The notes: a model not told the origin generated them from the sequence alone. A DNA stretch of 64,000 nucleotides from Spirosoma lacussanchae (GCF_005870035.1 NZ_SWJG01000001.1:855639-919638); one strand, 5' to 3'. Shown: positions 42,994-54,801, counted from the stretch's first letter. Translations and numbers: made by a program.

Positions 42994-43084
42994 CCCGGCC
43001 TAAATGCCGGGCCTGTTCATGATTCGCCCCGGTCCGGATTTCGCTCAGGGTGAGGTATGATTAGCATTGACATTCATGTCGATG
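42994..43084 (+). repeat. Dispersed two-hairpin element, core type A, locus 3 copy 2
   Basis: Left hairpin cccggcctaaatgccggg, core ggtccgga followed by a diverged right part, ending cattgacattcatgtcgatg. It is more decayed than copy 1. Confidence 0.82.
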
Positions 43085-43105
43085 TTGTATTCATGGATAA
43101 TATAT

Positions 43106-43130
43106 CCCGGCATGAATGCTGGGCCTGTTC
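43106..43130 (+). repeat. Dispersed two-hairpin element, left-end remnant
   Basis: Left hairpin cccggcatgaatgctggg plus cctgttc, then unrelated sequence. The rest of the 42824-43230 spacer holds only the repeat copies and the upstream region of the next gene. Confidence 0.75.
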
Positions 43131-43230
43131 ACGGGGGTGCGCTCGGGTGTGGCCGCCTATTGAGCGAACGGAAGGAGTTTTTGCCAAATCCTGCGTATAC
43201 TTGTCAACCACCTTACCCTGACTCATTTTC

Positions 43231-44274
43231 ATGAATTATCTCACCTGGCTACTGCTTGGCCTGGCCGGTTTATGCGCTTCCTGCCAGTCGGCCGAAACAA
43301 CCAACGCTACCCTGAAAACGTACTTTGCCGCCGACACCAGTGGGGTGGCCGACGGGGGCGTTCGTGTCATTCCGATCCAGACACCTAAGGGAACCTTCAA
43401 GGTCTGGACAAAGCGCTTTGGCAACAACCCGACCATCAAACTACTGCTTCTCAACGGCGGGCCGGGCGCTACACACGAATACTTCGAGGTGATGGAAAGC
43501 TACCTGCCTGCCGAAGGAATCGAGTTTATCTACTACGACCAGCTGGGCACCGGCAACTCCGATAATCCGAACGATACCACCTTCTGGGATTTGCCCCGTT
43601 ACGTTGAGGAAGTGGAGCAGGTACGTACGGCGCTGAACCTGACGGCCGATAATTTCTACCTGCTGGGCCATTCGTGGGGTGGTATTCTGGCTACCGAATA
43701 TGCGCTCAAATACGGCCAGAACCTGAAAGGGCTTGTTATCTCCAATATGATGGCCAGCTGCCCCGACTATGGCAGGTATGCCGATGAGGTATTGGCCAAA
43801 CAGATGGACCCCGCCGTGGTGAAAGAAGTAAACGAGCTCGAAGCCAAAGGTCAATATACCAATCCCCGCTATATGGAGTTGCTGATGCCCAACTTCTACG
43901 CGAAGCACATCTGCCGACTCCCCATGGACCAGTGGCCGGAGCCCATGACACGGGCTCTCAACAAAACCAACCAGTCGCTTTACGTGACTATGCAGGGACC
44001 CAGCGAATTTGGCATTGCGGGTAAGCTGACCAACTGGGATCGGAAAGCCGACCTGCCCAAAATCAAAGTGCCCACACTGACCATCGGTGCACAGTATGAC
44101 ACCATGGACCCCACCCACATGAAATGGATGTCGACCCAGGTCGCTAACGGCAGCTACCTTTATTGCCCCAACGGGAGCCACATGTCGTTGTACGACGATC
44201 AGAAGACCTACATGAAAGGGCTTATCACCTTCCTCAAGGGCGTAAACGCAGGTGAGAAAAAAGTCGCTTTGTAA
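43231..44274 (+). CDS. Proline iminopeptidase-like alpha/beta hydrolase, lipoprotein
   Basis: A 347-residue alpha/beta hydrolase of the prolyl-iminopeptidase/S33 group. The N-terminus (LLLGLAGLCASCQS) contains a plausible lipobox, so it is probably a lipoprotein. Key elements: oxyanion LLLLNGGPGATHEYF, nucleophile Ser148 in LGHSWGGILATEYALKYG, and the late THMKWM / NGSHMSLYDD segment with the catalytic His. It removes N-terminal proline or similar residues, or may be an esterase. It is flanked on both sides by the dispersed hairpin element. Confidence 0.87.
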   Translation: MNYLTWLLLGLAGLCASCQSAETTNATLKTYFAADTSGVADGGVRVIPIQTPKGTFKVWTKRFGNNPTIKLLLLNGGPGATHEYFEVMESYLPAEGIEFIYYDQLGTGNSDNPNDTTFWDLPRYVEEVEQVRTALNLTADNFYLLGHSWGGILATEYALKYGQNLKGLVISNMMASCPDYGRYADEVLAKQMDPAVVKEVNELEAKGQYTNPRYMELLMPNFYAKHICRLPMDQWPEPMTRALNKTNQSLYVTMQGPSEFGIAGKLTNWDRKADLPKIKVPTLTIGAQYDTMDPTHMKWMSTQVANGSYLYCPNGSHMSLYDDQKTYMKGLITFLKGVNAGEKKVAL

Positions 44275-44299
44275 TGTGCAGAGGTAAAAAGCATGGTCC

Positions 44300-44315
44300 G
44301 CCATTCATGCCGATG
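44300..44315 (+). repeat. Dispersed two-hairpin element, right-end remnant
   Basis: gccattcatgccgatg resembles the right end of the element without the rest. It sits 26 bp after the hydrolase stop. Confidence 0.55.
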
Positions 44316-44330
44316 CCATATTCGTGGATG

Positions 44331-44421
44331 CCCGGCATAAATGCCGGGCCTATTCATAGATAGCCCTCAATGCGAACCTTGCCGTTTAGGTCCATGACTA
44401 GCATCGGCATTCATGCCGATG
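44331..44421 (+). repeat. Dispersed two-hairpin element, core type B, locus 4 copy 1
   Basis: Left hairpin cccggcataaatgccggg (44331-44348), core with tcaatgcgaaccttgccg, right hairpin catcggcattcatgccgatg (44402-44421). The core differs from type A. Confidence 0.9.
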
Positions 44422-44447
44422 TCATATTTTATACACCACCCTCGTTT

Positions 44448-44538
44448 CCCAGCATAAATGCCAGGCCTATTCATCGGTAGCCCTCAATGCGAACCCTGCC
44501 GTTTGGGTTCATGACTAGCATCGGCATTTATGCCGATG
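44448..44538 (+). repeat. Dispersed two-hairpin element, core type B, locus 4 copy 2, inside a gene end
   Basis: Left hairpin cccagcataaatgccagg, core with tcaatgcgaaccctgccg, right hairpin catcggcatttatgccgatg (44519-44538). The right hairpin contains the stop codon and last codons of the minus-strand gene at 44528. Confidence 0.9.
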
Positions 44539-44926
44539 CTTTTTTGCGAACCGGTATTTTCCCGTCGAAGATCTGCTGCCATTGCCAGTTGGTTTTGCCT
44601 TTCTCCCGTTGCAGGATGAAAAGCGGCTGGTTAAGCTTGACGGGGTCTTTGGCGTAGAAAGCGCCGTCGGTGGTCGAGCGGTAGTATACCTTCAGCGTGG
44701 TTGGAGTACCGGTTGCCCAGCACTCCAGGTGATAGAAGGTCTGGATGCCCTGCGCGTGTACGTCGCACAGGTTCATGCCCTTGTACTTGTCTTTCACGAT
44801 GATGGTATACGTGACACCATCGGGATGCTCACCCGACCATTTGCCCAGCCAGCTGTCTGTCGACTGAAAGCCGAGAAGGAGGGCAGAGATGAGCAGAAAA
44901 CCAGCAAACAAAGCGGAGCGAAGCAT
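44528..44926 (-). CDS. Small exported protein, unknown function
   Basis: A 132-residue protein with a signal peptide (residues 1-21, GFQSTDSW following). The mature part is beta-rich, with WLGKWSGEHPDGVTYTIIVKD and FYAKDPVKLNQPLFILQREKGKTNWQWQQI; it resembles small periplasmic lipocalin-like proteins, possibly the DUF5991 group, but I do not claim a function. The last residues (SA and stop) are encoded by the right hairpin of an inserted dispersed element, so the original C-terminus may have been replaced. Confidence 0.7.
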   Translation of the reverse strand: MLRSALFAGFLLISALLLGFQSTDSWLGKWSGEHPDGVTYTIIVKDKYKGMNLCDVHAQGIQTFYHLECWATGTPTTLKVYYRSTTDGAFYAKDPVKLNQPLFILQREKGKTNWQWQQIFDGKIPVRKKASA

Positions 44927-44964
44927 AAGCGCGGAGGTTTGGTGAGCAGATCTGGAGGCCGCTA

Positions 44965-45225
44965 TCAGGAATGGTTAAAAACGTACCACATAAAGGCTAC
45001 CATAATGGACTCGATAATCCAGACATAGCGCGTGTCATAGCGAACAGCCCGACGAACGAGCCAGTGGAGTCCGAGGGCGCCCGTCATGAGCGGAATGCCG
45101 AAGAAAAACTGGAGCACGTTATTCTCCTGCTTCATATCGACAAACCCATACAGGATCATGATCAGGCCCATCAGCGACAGCAGGACGAGTGGCGTAATGA
45201 GACCAAACAGCTTCGATATATCCAT
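44965..45225 (-). CDS. Small membrane protein with about three helices
   Basis: An 86-residue hydrophobic protein with helices near LFGLITPLVLLSLMGLIMILYGFV, NNVLQFFFGIPLMTGALGLHWLV and VWIIESIMVAFMWYVF. ATG at 45225 (MDISKLFGLITP) is preferred to one nine codons upstream because it gives a compact protein beginning at the first helix. No family is recognised. It is read in the same direction as the exported protein at 44528, separated by 38 bp. Confidence 0.65.
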   Translation of the reverse strand: MDISKLFGLITPLVLLSLMGLIMILYGFVDMKQENNVLQFFFGIPLMTGALGLHWLVRRAVRYDTRYVWIIESIMVAFMWYVFNHS

Positions 45226-45369
45226 TTGAACGATACCGTTGAGATCATGCAAGCTAGCCGCTGCAGAAGCCTGGTGTTGGCGGCCAGTTCGCGAAACAAA
45301 TGCTGACTATTTCATTTTAACATGAATACGCACTGGTTTGTTGGATCGCCGACCGCACCCCGGTAGTTG

Positions 45370-46509
45370 TTACGTCCAGTAGGCGAATTTGCGTTTGGTG
45401 AAGATGGACTTGGGAATCATGGCATGAACGCCCAGGGTCTGATCAACCACCTGACTTACTTCAAAGTCGACACCGGTGCTGGCAATGGACAGGGCTTCGT
45501 TGACGGTGAAGCCCAGCTCCTCTTTCATGAACATGACGGCTTCCATGAGCGCGTTTTTCATGGCTTTGTTGAGGTCTCTGTCGAGCCCAACGGCAATGAA
45601 GTGGGTGGGCGTTTCGGCGCGGGGCATCTTCAGCGCTTTTCCTTTGTGCACAATGAATCGGGCCGTTAGGGTAAGGGCCGTTTCGATAGCGACTCCGCTG
45701 ACTTCGCCGTTACCCTGCGCGCCATGACCGTCGCCGGTGGTAAAGAGGCCACCCGGTACCGAAACGGGTAAAAAAAGGGTAGTGCCTTTGGTCAGGTGTT
45801 TGATGTCCAGATTGCCGCCAAAAAAAGCCGGTGGGATGGAGCTGACCCGGCCGGTTTCGGGGGGCGGAGACAGGGCCATAACGCCCATGAATGGCTTCAG
45901 CGGAATTTCGACCCCTTCTTTCAATACCGCCACCCGGCGTTTGCTGTCGTAACGATAGACAAAGGTGTCGCGCGTGGTGACGGCATCGGGAATACCTCCG
46001 CCACCCGGCCATACGCTGTTGACCCCGAAGCCAGCCGGGAACGTCAGGTCGAGGATACGGATTTCCAGGGTGTCGCCGGGTTGCGCGCCATCGATGTAGA
46101 TGGGGCCGGTTAGCATGTGGCCGCGAATGCCGGAGGGCTCGGGCTTCACATTCTTCATGATGGCGATGACCTCCTGCGCGTGGGCATCGATGGGCAGGTT
46201 GTTCTTCGTGTAAAACTCTTCGGGATTGGTGCGACTCACGCCCGATGGATTGACCGTTTGAATCTCGACCACATCGCCGTCTTTTACGGTATATACCTTG
46301 GGCACATCAGCTCCGAAATAGCCCCATACCATATTTTCGGGCAACGACCGAATGACATGATCGGGCTTGATACGTGTGGACGAAGCGGCCGGTAAGGGCG
46401 GCTGGCTGGTTGGCATCGGGCTGGCACTGGCCGGTAGCGCAGCCGCCGATAAGACCGCCAGACCGCGCTGGCCGGTTCGGCGTAAAAAATGACGTCGGGA
46501 CGTTTTCAT
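45370..46509 (-). CDS. Acetamidase/formamidase, Tat-exported
   Basis: A 379-residue FmdA/AmdA-family amidase. The N-terminus carries a twin-arginine signal (SRRHFLRR, then a hydrophobic AVLSAAALPASA), so the folded enzyme is exported. Core signatures: GDTLEIRILDLTFPAGFGVNSVWPGGG, TRDTFVYRYD and GDGHGAQGNGEVSGVAIETALTLTARF with the metal-site histidines. It hydrolyses short amides such as formamide or acetamide to ammonia and acid. Export is atypical compared with cytosolic members of the family. It is divergent from the TenI-like gene. Confidence 0.87.
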   Translation of the reverse strand: MKTSRRHFLRRTGQRGLAVLSAAALPASASPMPTSQPPLPAASSTRIKPDHVIRSLPENMVWGYFGADVPKVYTVKDGDVVEIQTVNPSGVSRTNPEEFYTKNNLPIDAHAQEVIAIMKNVKPEPSGIRGHMLTGPIYIDGAQPGDTLEIRILDLTFPAGFGVNSVWPGGGGIPDAVTTRDTFVYRYDSKRRVAVLKEGVEIPLKPFMGVMALSPPPETGRVSSIPPAFFGGNLDIKHLTKGTTLFLPVSVPGGLFTTGDGHGAQGNGEVSGVAIETALTLTARFIVHKGKALKMPRAETPTHFIAVGLDRDLNKAMKNALMEAVMFMKEELGFTVNEALSIASTGVDFEVSQVVDQTLGVHAMIPKSIFTKRKFAYWT

Positions 46510-46594
46510 CAGGTTGTCTGGTTGGCAGAGGGGGAGAAGCTTCTAAGATAGAAAATAGACCGCACCCAGGAAAGCCCAACGGGGTCTGAAGAGC

Positions 46595-46602
46595 TACATT
46601 TG
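46595..46602 (+). promoter_or_regulatory. -7 promoter element abutting the TenI-like start codon
   Basis: TACATTTG matches TAnnTTTG and ends 5 nt before the ATG at 46608. It is a second case of a possible leaderless transcript in this window. Confidence 0.6.
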
Positions 46603-46607
46603 TCCCT

Positions 46608-47204
46608 ATGAGTGCTCCTTCATTTCTGCTGGTCGGCATAACCGACGGCAGTCCCCAAAGCCAGGACATACCAACGCTGGCGGCTCTGTTAGCCAACGGA
46701 CTTGACTTTCTGTACTGGCGTTCGGCCGGGCAGGAAGCCTCGCCGGACAGGTTACTGCCCGATAAACAGGCCTCGGTGCTGCTGTCGGCCAGCCGGTCTG
46801 ATGCGGTTCCTTTTCCTTTTCGGTGGCACGTGAAAGAAGCCGACCGGCAATGGCTGACGGGCCGCGAAGCCGCTCCGTTCTCGACCAGTATTCATCACCT
46901 GAGTGAGTGGGCAAACCTGGCCGGGCGCGTTTCAATGGTTTTCTATAGCCCGGTGTTTGCCAGCATCAGCAAGCCCGGCTACGGCCCGTCGGTCAGTCTG
47001 GATACCATTGGGCGTCAGCAACTGGCTCTGCGCGAACAGCATACCCAGTTGCCGTTGCTGATTGGACTGGGGGGCATCACAGCCAAAAACGTAGCCCTGG
47101 TCAGGCAGGCCGGATTCGACGGAGCCGCGCTGATGGGTGGACTATGGCAGCAACCCGATCCGGTCGGGGCATTGAACGACATAAAGGCTTCAGTGGGCCG
47201 TTGA
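46608..47204 (+). CDS. TenI/ThiE-like protein (thiazole tautomerase or ThiE paralog)
   Basis: A 198-residue (beta/alpha)8 protein of the ThiE/TenI family. Compared with true ThiE, the diphosphate-binding QEDL-type segment is replaced (HVKEADRQWL). The TIM-barrel end is FYSPVFASISKPGYGPSV and GLGGITAKNVALVRQAGFDGAALMGGLW. TenI aromatises the thiazole product of ThiG, so this fits a second, non-ThiE role beside the thi operon; a divergent ThiE is the alternative. It converges with, and overlaps by 15 bp, the last gene (moeB-like) of the minus-strand thiamine operon. Confidence 0.75.
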   Translation: MSAPSFLLVGITDGSPQSQDIPTLAALLANGLDFLYWRSAGQEASPDRLLPDKQASVLLSASRSDAVPFPFRWHVKEADRQWLTGREAAPFSTSIHHLSEWANLAGRVSMVFYSPVFASISKPGYGPSVSLDTIGRQQLALREQHTQLPLLIGLGGITAKNVALVRQAGFDGAALMGGLWQQPDPVGALNDIKASVGR

Positions 47205-48257
47205 CAGGTTTCGGCAGGCGTTAATACCTCCGCGTAGATTAACCACGTTCCGGTAGCCCTGCTGCCATAAAAACTGAACCGCCTGCCGGCTTCGCCCACC
47301 CGCCTGGCAGTGGATAATAACCGGTCGATCGGCGGGTACCTGGGTGGGGTGTTGTAACAGATCGGCCAGTGGCAGCAGCTGCCCACCCATATTGTCCCGC
47401 TCGTACTCGGCAGCCTCCCGTACGTCCAGCAACAGGGGCTTGTTGCCCCGCTGCAACCAGTCGGGCAACTCCTCCGGTCCTATCTCCGGCCACGTATCCG
47501 CACAAACCGGCATCGGCTCGGGCAATGACTTCAGGGTTCGGTTGGCCGGATTGGCCGTAAACGAGAAGGTATCGAACGAGCAGGTCAGCGCGTTAAACAC
47601 CAGTACGATTCCGCTGAGCAAGGTGCCAATGCCCGTGATGAGCTTGATCGCTTCATTGGCCATCAGGCAGCCAGTCATACCGGGCAGTACACCCAGGACC
47701 CCTACCTCGCTGCAGGCCGCCAGCTCACTCGCTTCGGGGTATAGACAGCGGTAGGTAGGCCCGTTGTGGTAGTTGAAAACGCTGACTTGCCCCTCAAATT
47801 GATAGATAGACCCAACTACCAGTGGTTTTCCCAGTAAAACGCAGGCGTCATTGACCAGGTAGCGGGTTGCGAAATTATCAGACCCATCGATTACCAGGTC
47901 GTAAGGCGTCAATAACTCCAGCGCGTTGGACCGATCCAGAAATACGGCATGGGACATCACCTGAACATACGGGTTCTGACGGGCCAGCCACCGGGCCGCT
48001 ACGTCGGCTTTGGCCTGGCCAATATGCTCGGGCGCGAAGAGAATCTGGCGTTGCAGGTTGCTGGCTTCCACCCGATCGCCGTCGATGATACCCAGCCTGC
48101 CCACGCCGGCAGCGGCCAGATACTGCCCCACCGGACAGCCCAGCCCGCCCGCGCCGATCAGCGCCACCCGCGCCTGTTTAAGCCGTTCCTGCCCGGCCAG
48201 ACCAATTTCCGGCAGGCGGATGTGGCGGTTGTAGCGGTTGATTTCTTCCGGAGTCAT
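47190..48257 (-). CDS. ThiF/MoeB-type adenylyltransferase with rhodanese domain
   Basis: A 355-residue fusion. Residues 1-245 form an E1-like activation domain (NRYNRHIRLPEIGLAGQERLKQARVALIGAGGLGCPVGQYLAAAGVGRLGIIDGDRVEASNLQRQILF, with conserved Arg and Asp for ATP and carrier C-terminus). Residues about 270-355 are a rhodanese domain with active Cys in IIHCQAGGRS. It adenylates the Gly-Gly end of a sulfur carrier such as ThiS and supplies persulfide sulfur. In this operon it plays the ThiF role. It overlaps thiH by 4 bp. Confidence 0.88.
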   Translation of the reverse strand: MTPEEINRYNRHIRLPEIGLAGQERLKQARVALIGAGGLGCPVGQYLAAAGVGRLGIIDGDRVEASNLQRQILFAPEHIGQAKADVAARWLARQNPYVQVMSHAVFLDRSNALELLTPYDLVIDGSDNFATRYLVNDACVLLGKPLVVGSIYQFEGQVSVFNYHNGPTYRCLYPEASELAACSEVGVLGVLPGMTGCLMANEAIKLITGIGTLLSGIVLVFNALTCSFDTFSFTANPANRTLKSLPEPMPVCADTWPEIGPEELPDWLQRGNKPLLLDVREAAEYERDNMGGQLLPLADLLQHPTQVPADRPVIIHCQAGGRSRQAVQFLWQQGYRNVVNLRGGINACRNLSTAH

Positions 48258-49390
48258 ACGGGCATAAACGTTCTATCCCAGTCTTTCCAGACTGGTTCAT
48301 ATCCCTGCTGCCGAATAACCGCTTCCATCTCGGCAGGACTACGCTCGTCGGAGATGGCAAACTGTTCCAGCGATTGGGGTTCCACGGCGTAGCCACCCGG
48401 ATTCGTTTTCGAGCCCGCGCTCAGACTCGTGATGCCCAACCGCAGCGCGTGGTCCCGGAAGCGGGGTGTTTCGCGGGTCGACAGCGATAGTTCAACCTCT
48501 TCGCTGAACAGCCGGTAAGCGCAGATCAGCTGCACCAGATCCCGGTCAGACATACACCGCTCGAACGACTTCGACGTGATGGTGTCGTTTTGCCGGAGAT
48601 CGATTGGGCGCAGTCGCGGAAACGAAATGCTGTACCGGGTTTGCCAGTAGGTCCGTTCGAGATAATGCAGGTGAGCGGCCGTAAAAAAACTGTCGGTGCG
48701 CCAGTCTTCGAGGCCCAGTAGGGCGCCCAGGCCAATTTTGTGGATACCCGCCTGGCCGAGCCGGTCGGGCGTTTCGAGTCGGTAGGAAAAGTTCGATTTT
48801 TTGCCTTTCGGATGGTGGGTTCTGTAGGTGCTGCGGTTGTAGGTTTCCTGATAGACCAACACCGTGTTCAGCCCTTCGCTGATCAGCTCTTCGTACTCCG
48901 GCTGGTCGAGCGGCTGCACCTCCATCGAGATATGCGAAAAAAACGGCCGCAGCAACCGAATGGCCTGTTTCAGGTACGGCACGCCAACTGTCTGATTGGC
49001 CTCGCCCGTTACCAGCAGGATGTGCTCATAGCCGAGCGTCCGGACGGCCTGCGCTTCCCGCAGTAGCTCCTCGGCGGTCAGGGTGCGCCGGGCAATCCGG
49101 TTGTCGAGGCTGAACGCGCAGTACGTACAGATATTCTGGCATTCGTTGGATACGTACAGGGGTGCGTAGAGCTGCATCGTTTTTCCGAACCGTTTCTGGG
49201 TCAGCTGGTGACTAAGTTGAGCCATCGGTTCCAGATAAGGCTGAGCCGCCGGCGAAATCAGGGCCCTGAAATCATCGAGTGTGCGTCGGCTATTGGACAG
49301 CGCCTGCTCTACCTGCCGGGGTGTTGTCGCGTAAATGTCGCGCTGAACGGTTGGCCAGTCGTGGGCCTCAAACCAGGATTGGTGGGTCAT
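48254..49390 (-). CDS. thiH: 2-iminoacetate synthase, radical SAM
   Basis: A 378-residue radical SAM enzyme that cleaves tyrosine to dehydroglycine and p-cresol for thiazole synthesis. The [4Fe-4S] cysteines are Cys84, Cys88 and Cys91 in [11 protein letters not shown] (CxxxCxxC). Family segments [41 protein letters not shown] and [14 protein letters not shown] follow. Start and stop overlap neighbours by 4 bp each (thiG upstream, moeB-like downstream), as expected for a tight operon. Confidence 0.95.
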   Translation of the reverse strand: MTHQSWFEAHDWPTVQRDIYATTPRQVEQALSNSRRTLDDFRALISPAAQPYLEPMAQLSHQLTQKRFGKTMQLYAPLYVSNECQNICTYCAFSLDNRIARRTLTAEELLREAQAVRTLGYEHILLVTGEANQTVGVPYLKQAIRLLRPFFSHISMEVQPLDQPEYEELISEGLNTVLVYQETYNRSTYRTHHPKGKKSNFSYRLETPDRLGQAGIHKIGLGALLGLEDWRTDSFFTAAHLHYLERTYWQTRYSISFPRLRPIDLRQNDTITSKSFERCMSDRDLVQLICAYRLFSEEVELSLSTRETPRFRDHALRLGITSLSAGSKTNPGGYAVEPQSLEQFAISDERSPAEMEAVIRQQGYEPVWKDWDRTFMPV

Positions 49391-50166
49391 AGGTCGTCCA
49401 GAAAAGCGGTGAGTGGGCTGCTGGCGCTGGCGGTGGTTGCGGGGCGGGCCAGCCGGGCTTCGTACGACAGCCGACCGGCCTCAACGGCCATCCTGAAGGC
49501 CGTAGCCATGCGTACGGGATCGTCAGAAACGGCAATAGCGGTATTGATCAGCACCGCATCGGCCCCCAGCTCCATAGCCGCAGCCGCGTGCGACGGGGCA
49601 CCCAGGCCCGCATCAACCACAACCGGAACCCGGCTTTGCTCAATAATTATTTCCAGGAAATCGATTGTTCGCAGCCCTTTGTTGGTGCCGATTGGGGCGC
49701 CGAGCGGCATCACAGCCGCTACCCCAACTTCTTCCAGCCGCTTACACAAAACCGGGTCGGCGTGGATATAGGGCAGAACGACAAAGCCGAGCTTTACCAG
49801 CTCTCGGGCCGCGTTTAGCGTCTCGATCGGATCGGGGAGCAGGTATTTGGGGTCGGGGTGAATTTCGAGCTTTAGCCAGTTGGTTTCGAGTGCTTCGCGG
49901 GCCATCTGGGCCGCAAACACAGCCTCGCGGGCCGTTCGTACGCCCGATGTGTTAGGCAGTAGCTTTAGCCGGGAGTGGGTCAGGTAGGCAAGGGTGTTAT
50001 CCTGGTGGGCATAGGCGTCTACCCGCTTTAGGGCTACCGTTACCAGCTCCGTACCCGAGGCCAGCAGGGCCTCTTCCATCAGCTGCGGTGAACCAAATTT
50101 ACCGGTGCCGGTAAACAACCGCGATGAAAACGACTGGCCGGCGATGATTAATGGCTGAGTGGTCAT
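49387..50166 (-). CDS. thiG: Thiazole synthase
   Basis: A 259-residue TIM-barrel enzyme joining 1-deoxyxylulose 5-phosphate, dehydroglycine and ThiS-thiocarboxylate into the thiazole ring. Landmarks: [32 protein letters not shown] (Lys forming the imine), [31 protein letters not shown] and [23 protein letters not shown]. It overlaps thiH by 4 bp. Confidence 0.95.
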   Translation of the reverse strand: MTTQPLIIAGQSFSSRLFTGTGKFGSPQLMEEALLASGTELVTVALKRVDAYAHQDNTLAYLTHSRLKLLPNTSGVRTAREAVFAAQMAREALETNWLKLEIHPDPKYLLPDPIETLNAARELVKLGFVVLPYIHADPVLCKRLEEVGVAAVMPLGAPIGTNKGLRTIDFLEIIIEQSRVPVVVDAGLGAPSHAAAAMELGADAVLINTAIAVSDDPVRMATAFRMAVEAGRLSYEARLARPATTASASSPLTAFLDDL

Positions 50167-50167
50167 G

Positions 50168-50793
50168 TCAGTGAACGGCAGGGGTTAGAATTGATAACTG
50201 ATCCAGGAAAAGGCGGGTCTGGCGGGCGGGGTCGCTGGCTCCGCTGATGGCCGACGATACGGCAATACCGTGCAGACCGGTTTGCATTAGCGGGGGTACA
50301 TCGGACAGGGTAATACCGCCAATGGCAACAATAGGAACAGAAAGGGAGCGGTTCTGCAGCGCCGACAGGATCGTTTGGTAGCCTGCCAGACCCAGAATGG
50401 GGCTGAGCTTTTCTTTCGTTGTCGTAAACCGAAACGGCCCCAGCCCAACGTAGTCGACGCCGTGCTGGTAGTGGGTCAGTATGGTGTCGAGCCGGTTGGC
50501 GGTGCCCCCGATCAGGAACCCATCGCCCAGGAGCGCCCGGGCGTCGGGCACGGGCATGTCGTCCTGACCCAGGTGTACGCCGTCGGCTCCGATATCGCCC
50601 GCCAGGGTTGGGTTGTCGTTAATAATCAGCCGGGCGTTATGCTGCCGACAAACCGCGAGGGTATCCTGCGCTATTGCCTTCCAGTCGGCATAGGACCGGT
50701 TTTTTAGCCGAAGCTGAATCCAGTCAACACCGGCTCGGCAGGCGGTTTCGGCCTGTTCCGGTTGGGTGACGATATAGTGTAACTGGCTTATTT

Positions 50794-50797
<4 letters not shown>
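50168..50797 (-). CDS. thiE: Thiamine-phosphate synthase
   Basis: A 209-residue TIM-barrel enzyme coupling HMP-diphosphate with thiazole phosphate. Motifs: [71 protein letters not shown] and [28 protein letters not shown]. It keeps the QDD and TTTK/LSP phosphate-binding elements missing from the TenI-like paralog. It lies between thiD (4-bp overlap) and thiG (1 bp). Confidence 0.94.
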
Positions 50798-53668
<2,871 letters not shown>

Positions 53669-53702
53669 GGAACCTGTGCTTCAGCGCATAGAAAAGCACA
53701 AG

Positions 53703-53795
53703 CCAGGGAGCGAACCGCGCGGATAAACCGGAAAAGAAGGCGAAAAAATAGGAGCAGGCCTACTGTAGCGCTACGCGCACAGAGCCACTACAGGA
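53703..53795 (-). terminator. Possible TPP-riboswitch expression platform
   Basis: Downstream of the aptamer on the minus strand, CTGTAGTG can pair with CGCTACAG and is followed by TAGG/CCTA plus TTTTTT. It could be a terminator that competes with the aptamer, but the exact alternative pairing was not proven by eye. Confidence 0.35.
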
Positions 53796-53807
53796 AACTA
53801 TTGTCTC

Positions 53808-53882
53808 GCTTTTCCCTCCGCAGGTATTATCCTGTTCAGGTTCAAAGGGTGATCTCTCAGCCCGTACGGGCACCCCTAAAGC
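53808..53882 (-). ncRNA. TPP riboswitch (THI element)
   Basis: Reading the minus strand, the conserved THI-box blocks appear in order: GGGGTGC, GGCTGAGA, ACCCTTTGAACCTGA, GGATAATACC and GCG. The P1 helix pairs GCTTT with AAAGC. TPP binding should switch off expression of the downstream thiS-thiC-thiD-thiE-thiG-thiH-moeB operon; thiS starts 140 bp downstream. Confidence 0.95.
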
Positions 53883-53899
53883 TTCGCTTTTCAGCAAGA

Positions 53900-53907
53900 C
53901 AAATGTA
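53900..53907 (-). promoter_or_regulatory. -7 promoter element of thiamine operon
   Basis: Minus-strand TACATTTG lies just upstream of the riboswitch and predicts a start near 53894, giving an approximately 12-nt lead into the aptamer. No clear -33 element. Confidence 0.65.
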
Positions 53908-54053
53908 GAAACGATTTTCAATAATCTATTTTTTGATGACTAATAAATTGGTAGAGATAGTAGTCTGTTGCTGGATAAGTAGCATTTACTGACTTGCTTA
54001 TCACCAAAAAGGATAGGGAAGAATAAATAAACAGAGGGGGTATATAAACAATA

Positions 54054-54076
54054 GCCCCGACGTAGATGGTCGGGGC
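54054..54076 (-). terminator. Terminator-like hairpin after small acidic gene
   Basis: Perfect 8-bp stem gccccgac (54054-54061) / gtcggggc (54069-54076). On the minus strand it is followed by ATTGTTTAT. It ends the 54102-54233 gene. Confidence 0.6.
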
Positions 54077-54101
54077 CGGGCACTGCTACACGAAGGTTGT
54101 G

Positions 54102-54233
54102 TTACTCGTCGTCATCCAGCTCGACGCCCGACTCCATAGCGGCTGCCTCGTCGTTCGTGGTGGCTGAGTCGAATTCATTGGAGTCGTAATCCGTTTGATC
54201 GAGGGTCTTGTCCTGAGGTTCCTGATTTTCCAT
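54102..54233 (-). CDS. Small acidic protein (43 aa), unknown
   Basis: A 43-residue very acidic protein (MENQEPQDKTLDQTDYDSNEFDSATTNDEAAAMESGVELDDDE) with no hydrophobic segment; it should be intrinsically disordered. ATG at 54233 is chosen, though the frame stays open to 54293. A competing frame covers 54086-54295 and cannot be excluded. A terminator-like hairpin follows. No function can be given. Confidence 0.5.
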   Translation of the reverse strand: MENQEPQDKTLDQTDYDSNEFDSATTNDEAAAMESGVELDDDE

Positions 54234-54367
54234 AGCGCTCTTAACTGATTGATTGAAGGATCTGAACTTACTACCGGAACCCGGGCGCAGCACAAAAGTT
54301 GACCCAGGCCCTGCTAAAGTGAGGAAGAGGCAGGGAAGGGGGGCAGCTGGAACAAAACCCGATGTAC

Positions 54368-54565
54368 TTACGCATCGATCCGCACCCGCGACAGGCGGAT
54401 GTCGGAACGGTTGAACTGGCGCTGCATCTCGGCAAAGACCCAGTCGATGGCTTCGTCGGGGTCCGTGGCCGCAACGGATAAGTCTTCATTCAGCCGAAGC
54501 TGGTTTTTCATCTCGTCGAGCACATCGAAGACGACCCGGATTATCTGCTTTCTTTTCGTGACCAT
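54368..54565 (-). CDS. Small cytosolic protein (65 aa), unknown
   Basis: A 65-residue charged protein with two probable helices (RVVFDVLDEMKNQLRLNEDL and PDEAIDWVFAEMQRQFNRSDIRLSRVRI). It has balanced acidic and basic residues and no signal peptide. It is read toward the small acidic gene, from which it is separated by 134 bp. An AT-rich tract at about 54690-54730 lies upstream. No family is recognised. Confidence 0.55.
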   Translation of the reverse strand: MVTKRKQIIRVVFDVLDEMKNQLRLNEDLSVAATDPDEAIDWVFAEMQRQFNRSDIRLSRVRIDA

Positions 54566-54801
54566 AACAAAAGGTGGCTAAACAGAGGGTTACGCAACCA
54601 GCAGGCTATACGGCAGCCTGACAAAACCGACGATGACCGCTCCTGTCAGATTTGTTCAGTATGTTGTTTATGGTCTAAAAGTAATCGCTTTTGTCTATAC
54701 TTATATTATATATAATAAAAAAATATCATAGTGTTGCCTGATCGTGTGCCCGAGCATCAGGATCGGGCCAAAAGGACCAGCCGCGGGTTGTCGTTTTTTT
54801 G
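54566..54801. other. Spacer with a strongly AT-rich tract
   Basis: No gene seen. About 54690-54730 is almost entirely A and T, in contrast with the surrounding GC-rich sequence. It may act as an upstream promoter element for the 65-residue protein gene. Confidence 0.5.

Noticed and set aside
54086..54295. Alternative small frame over the acidic gene
   Set aside because: The overlapping acidic frame is more protein-like and precedes a terminator; kept as the alternative only in that entry.
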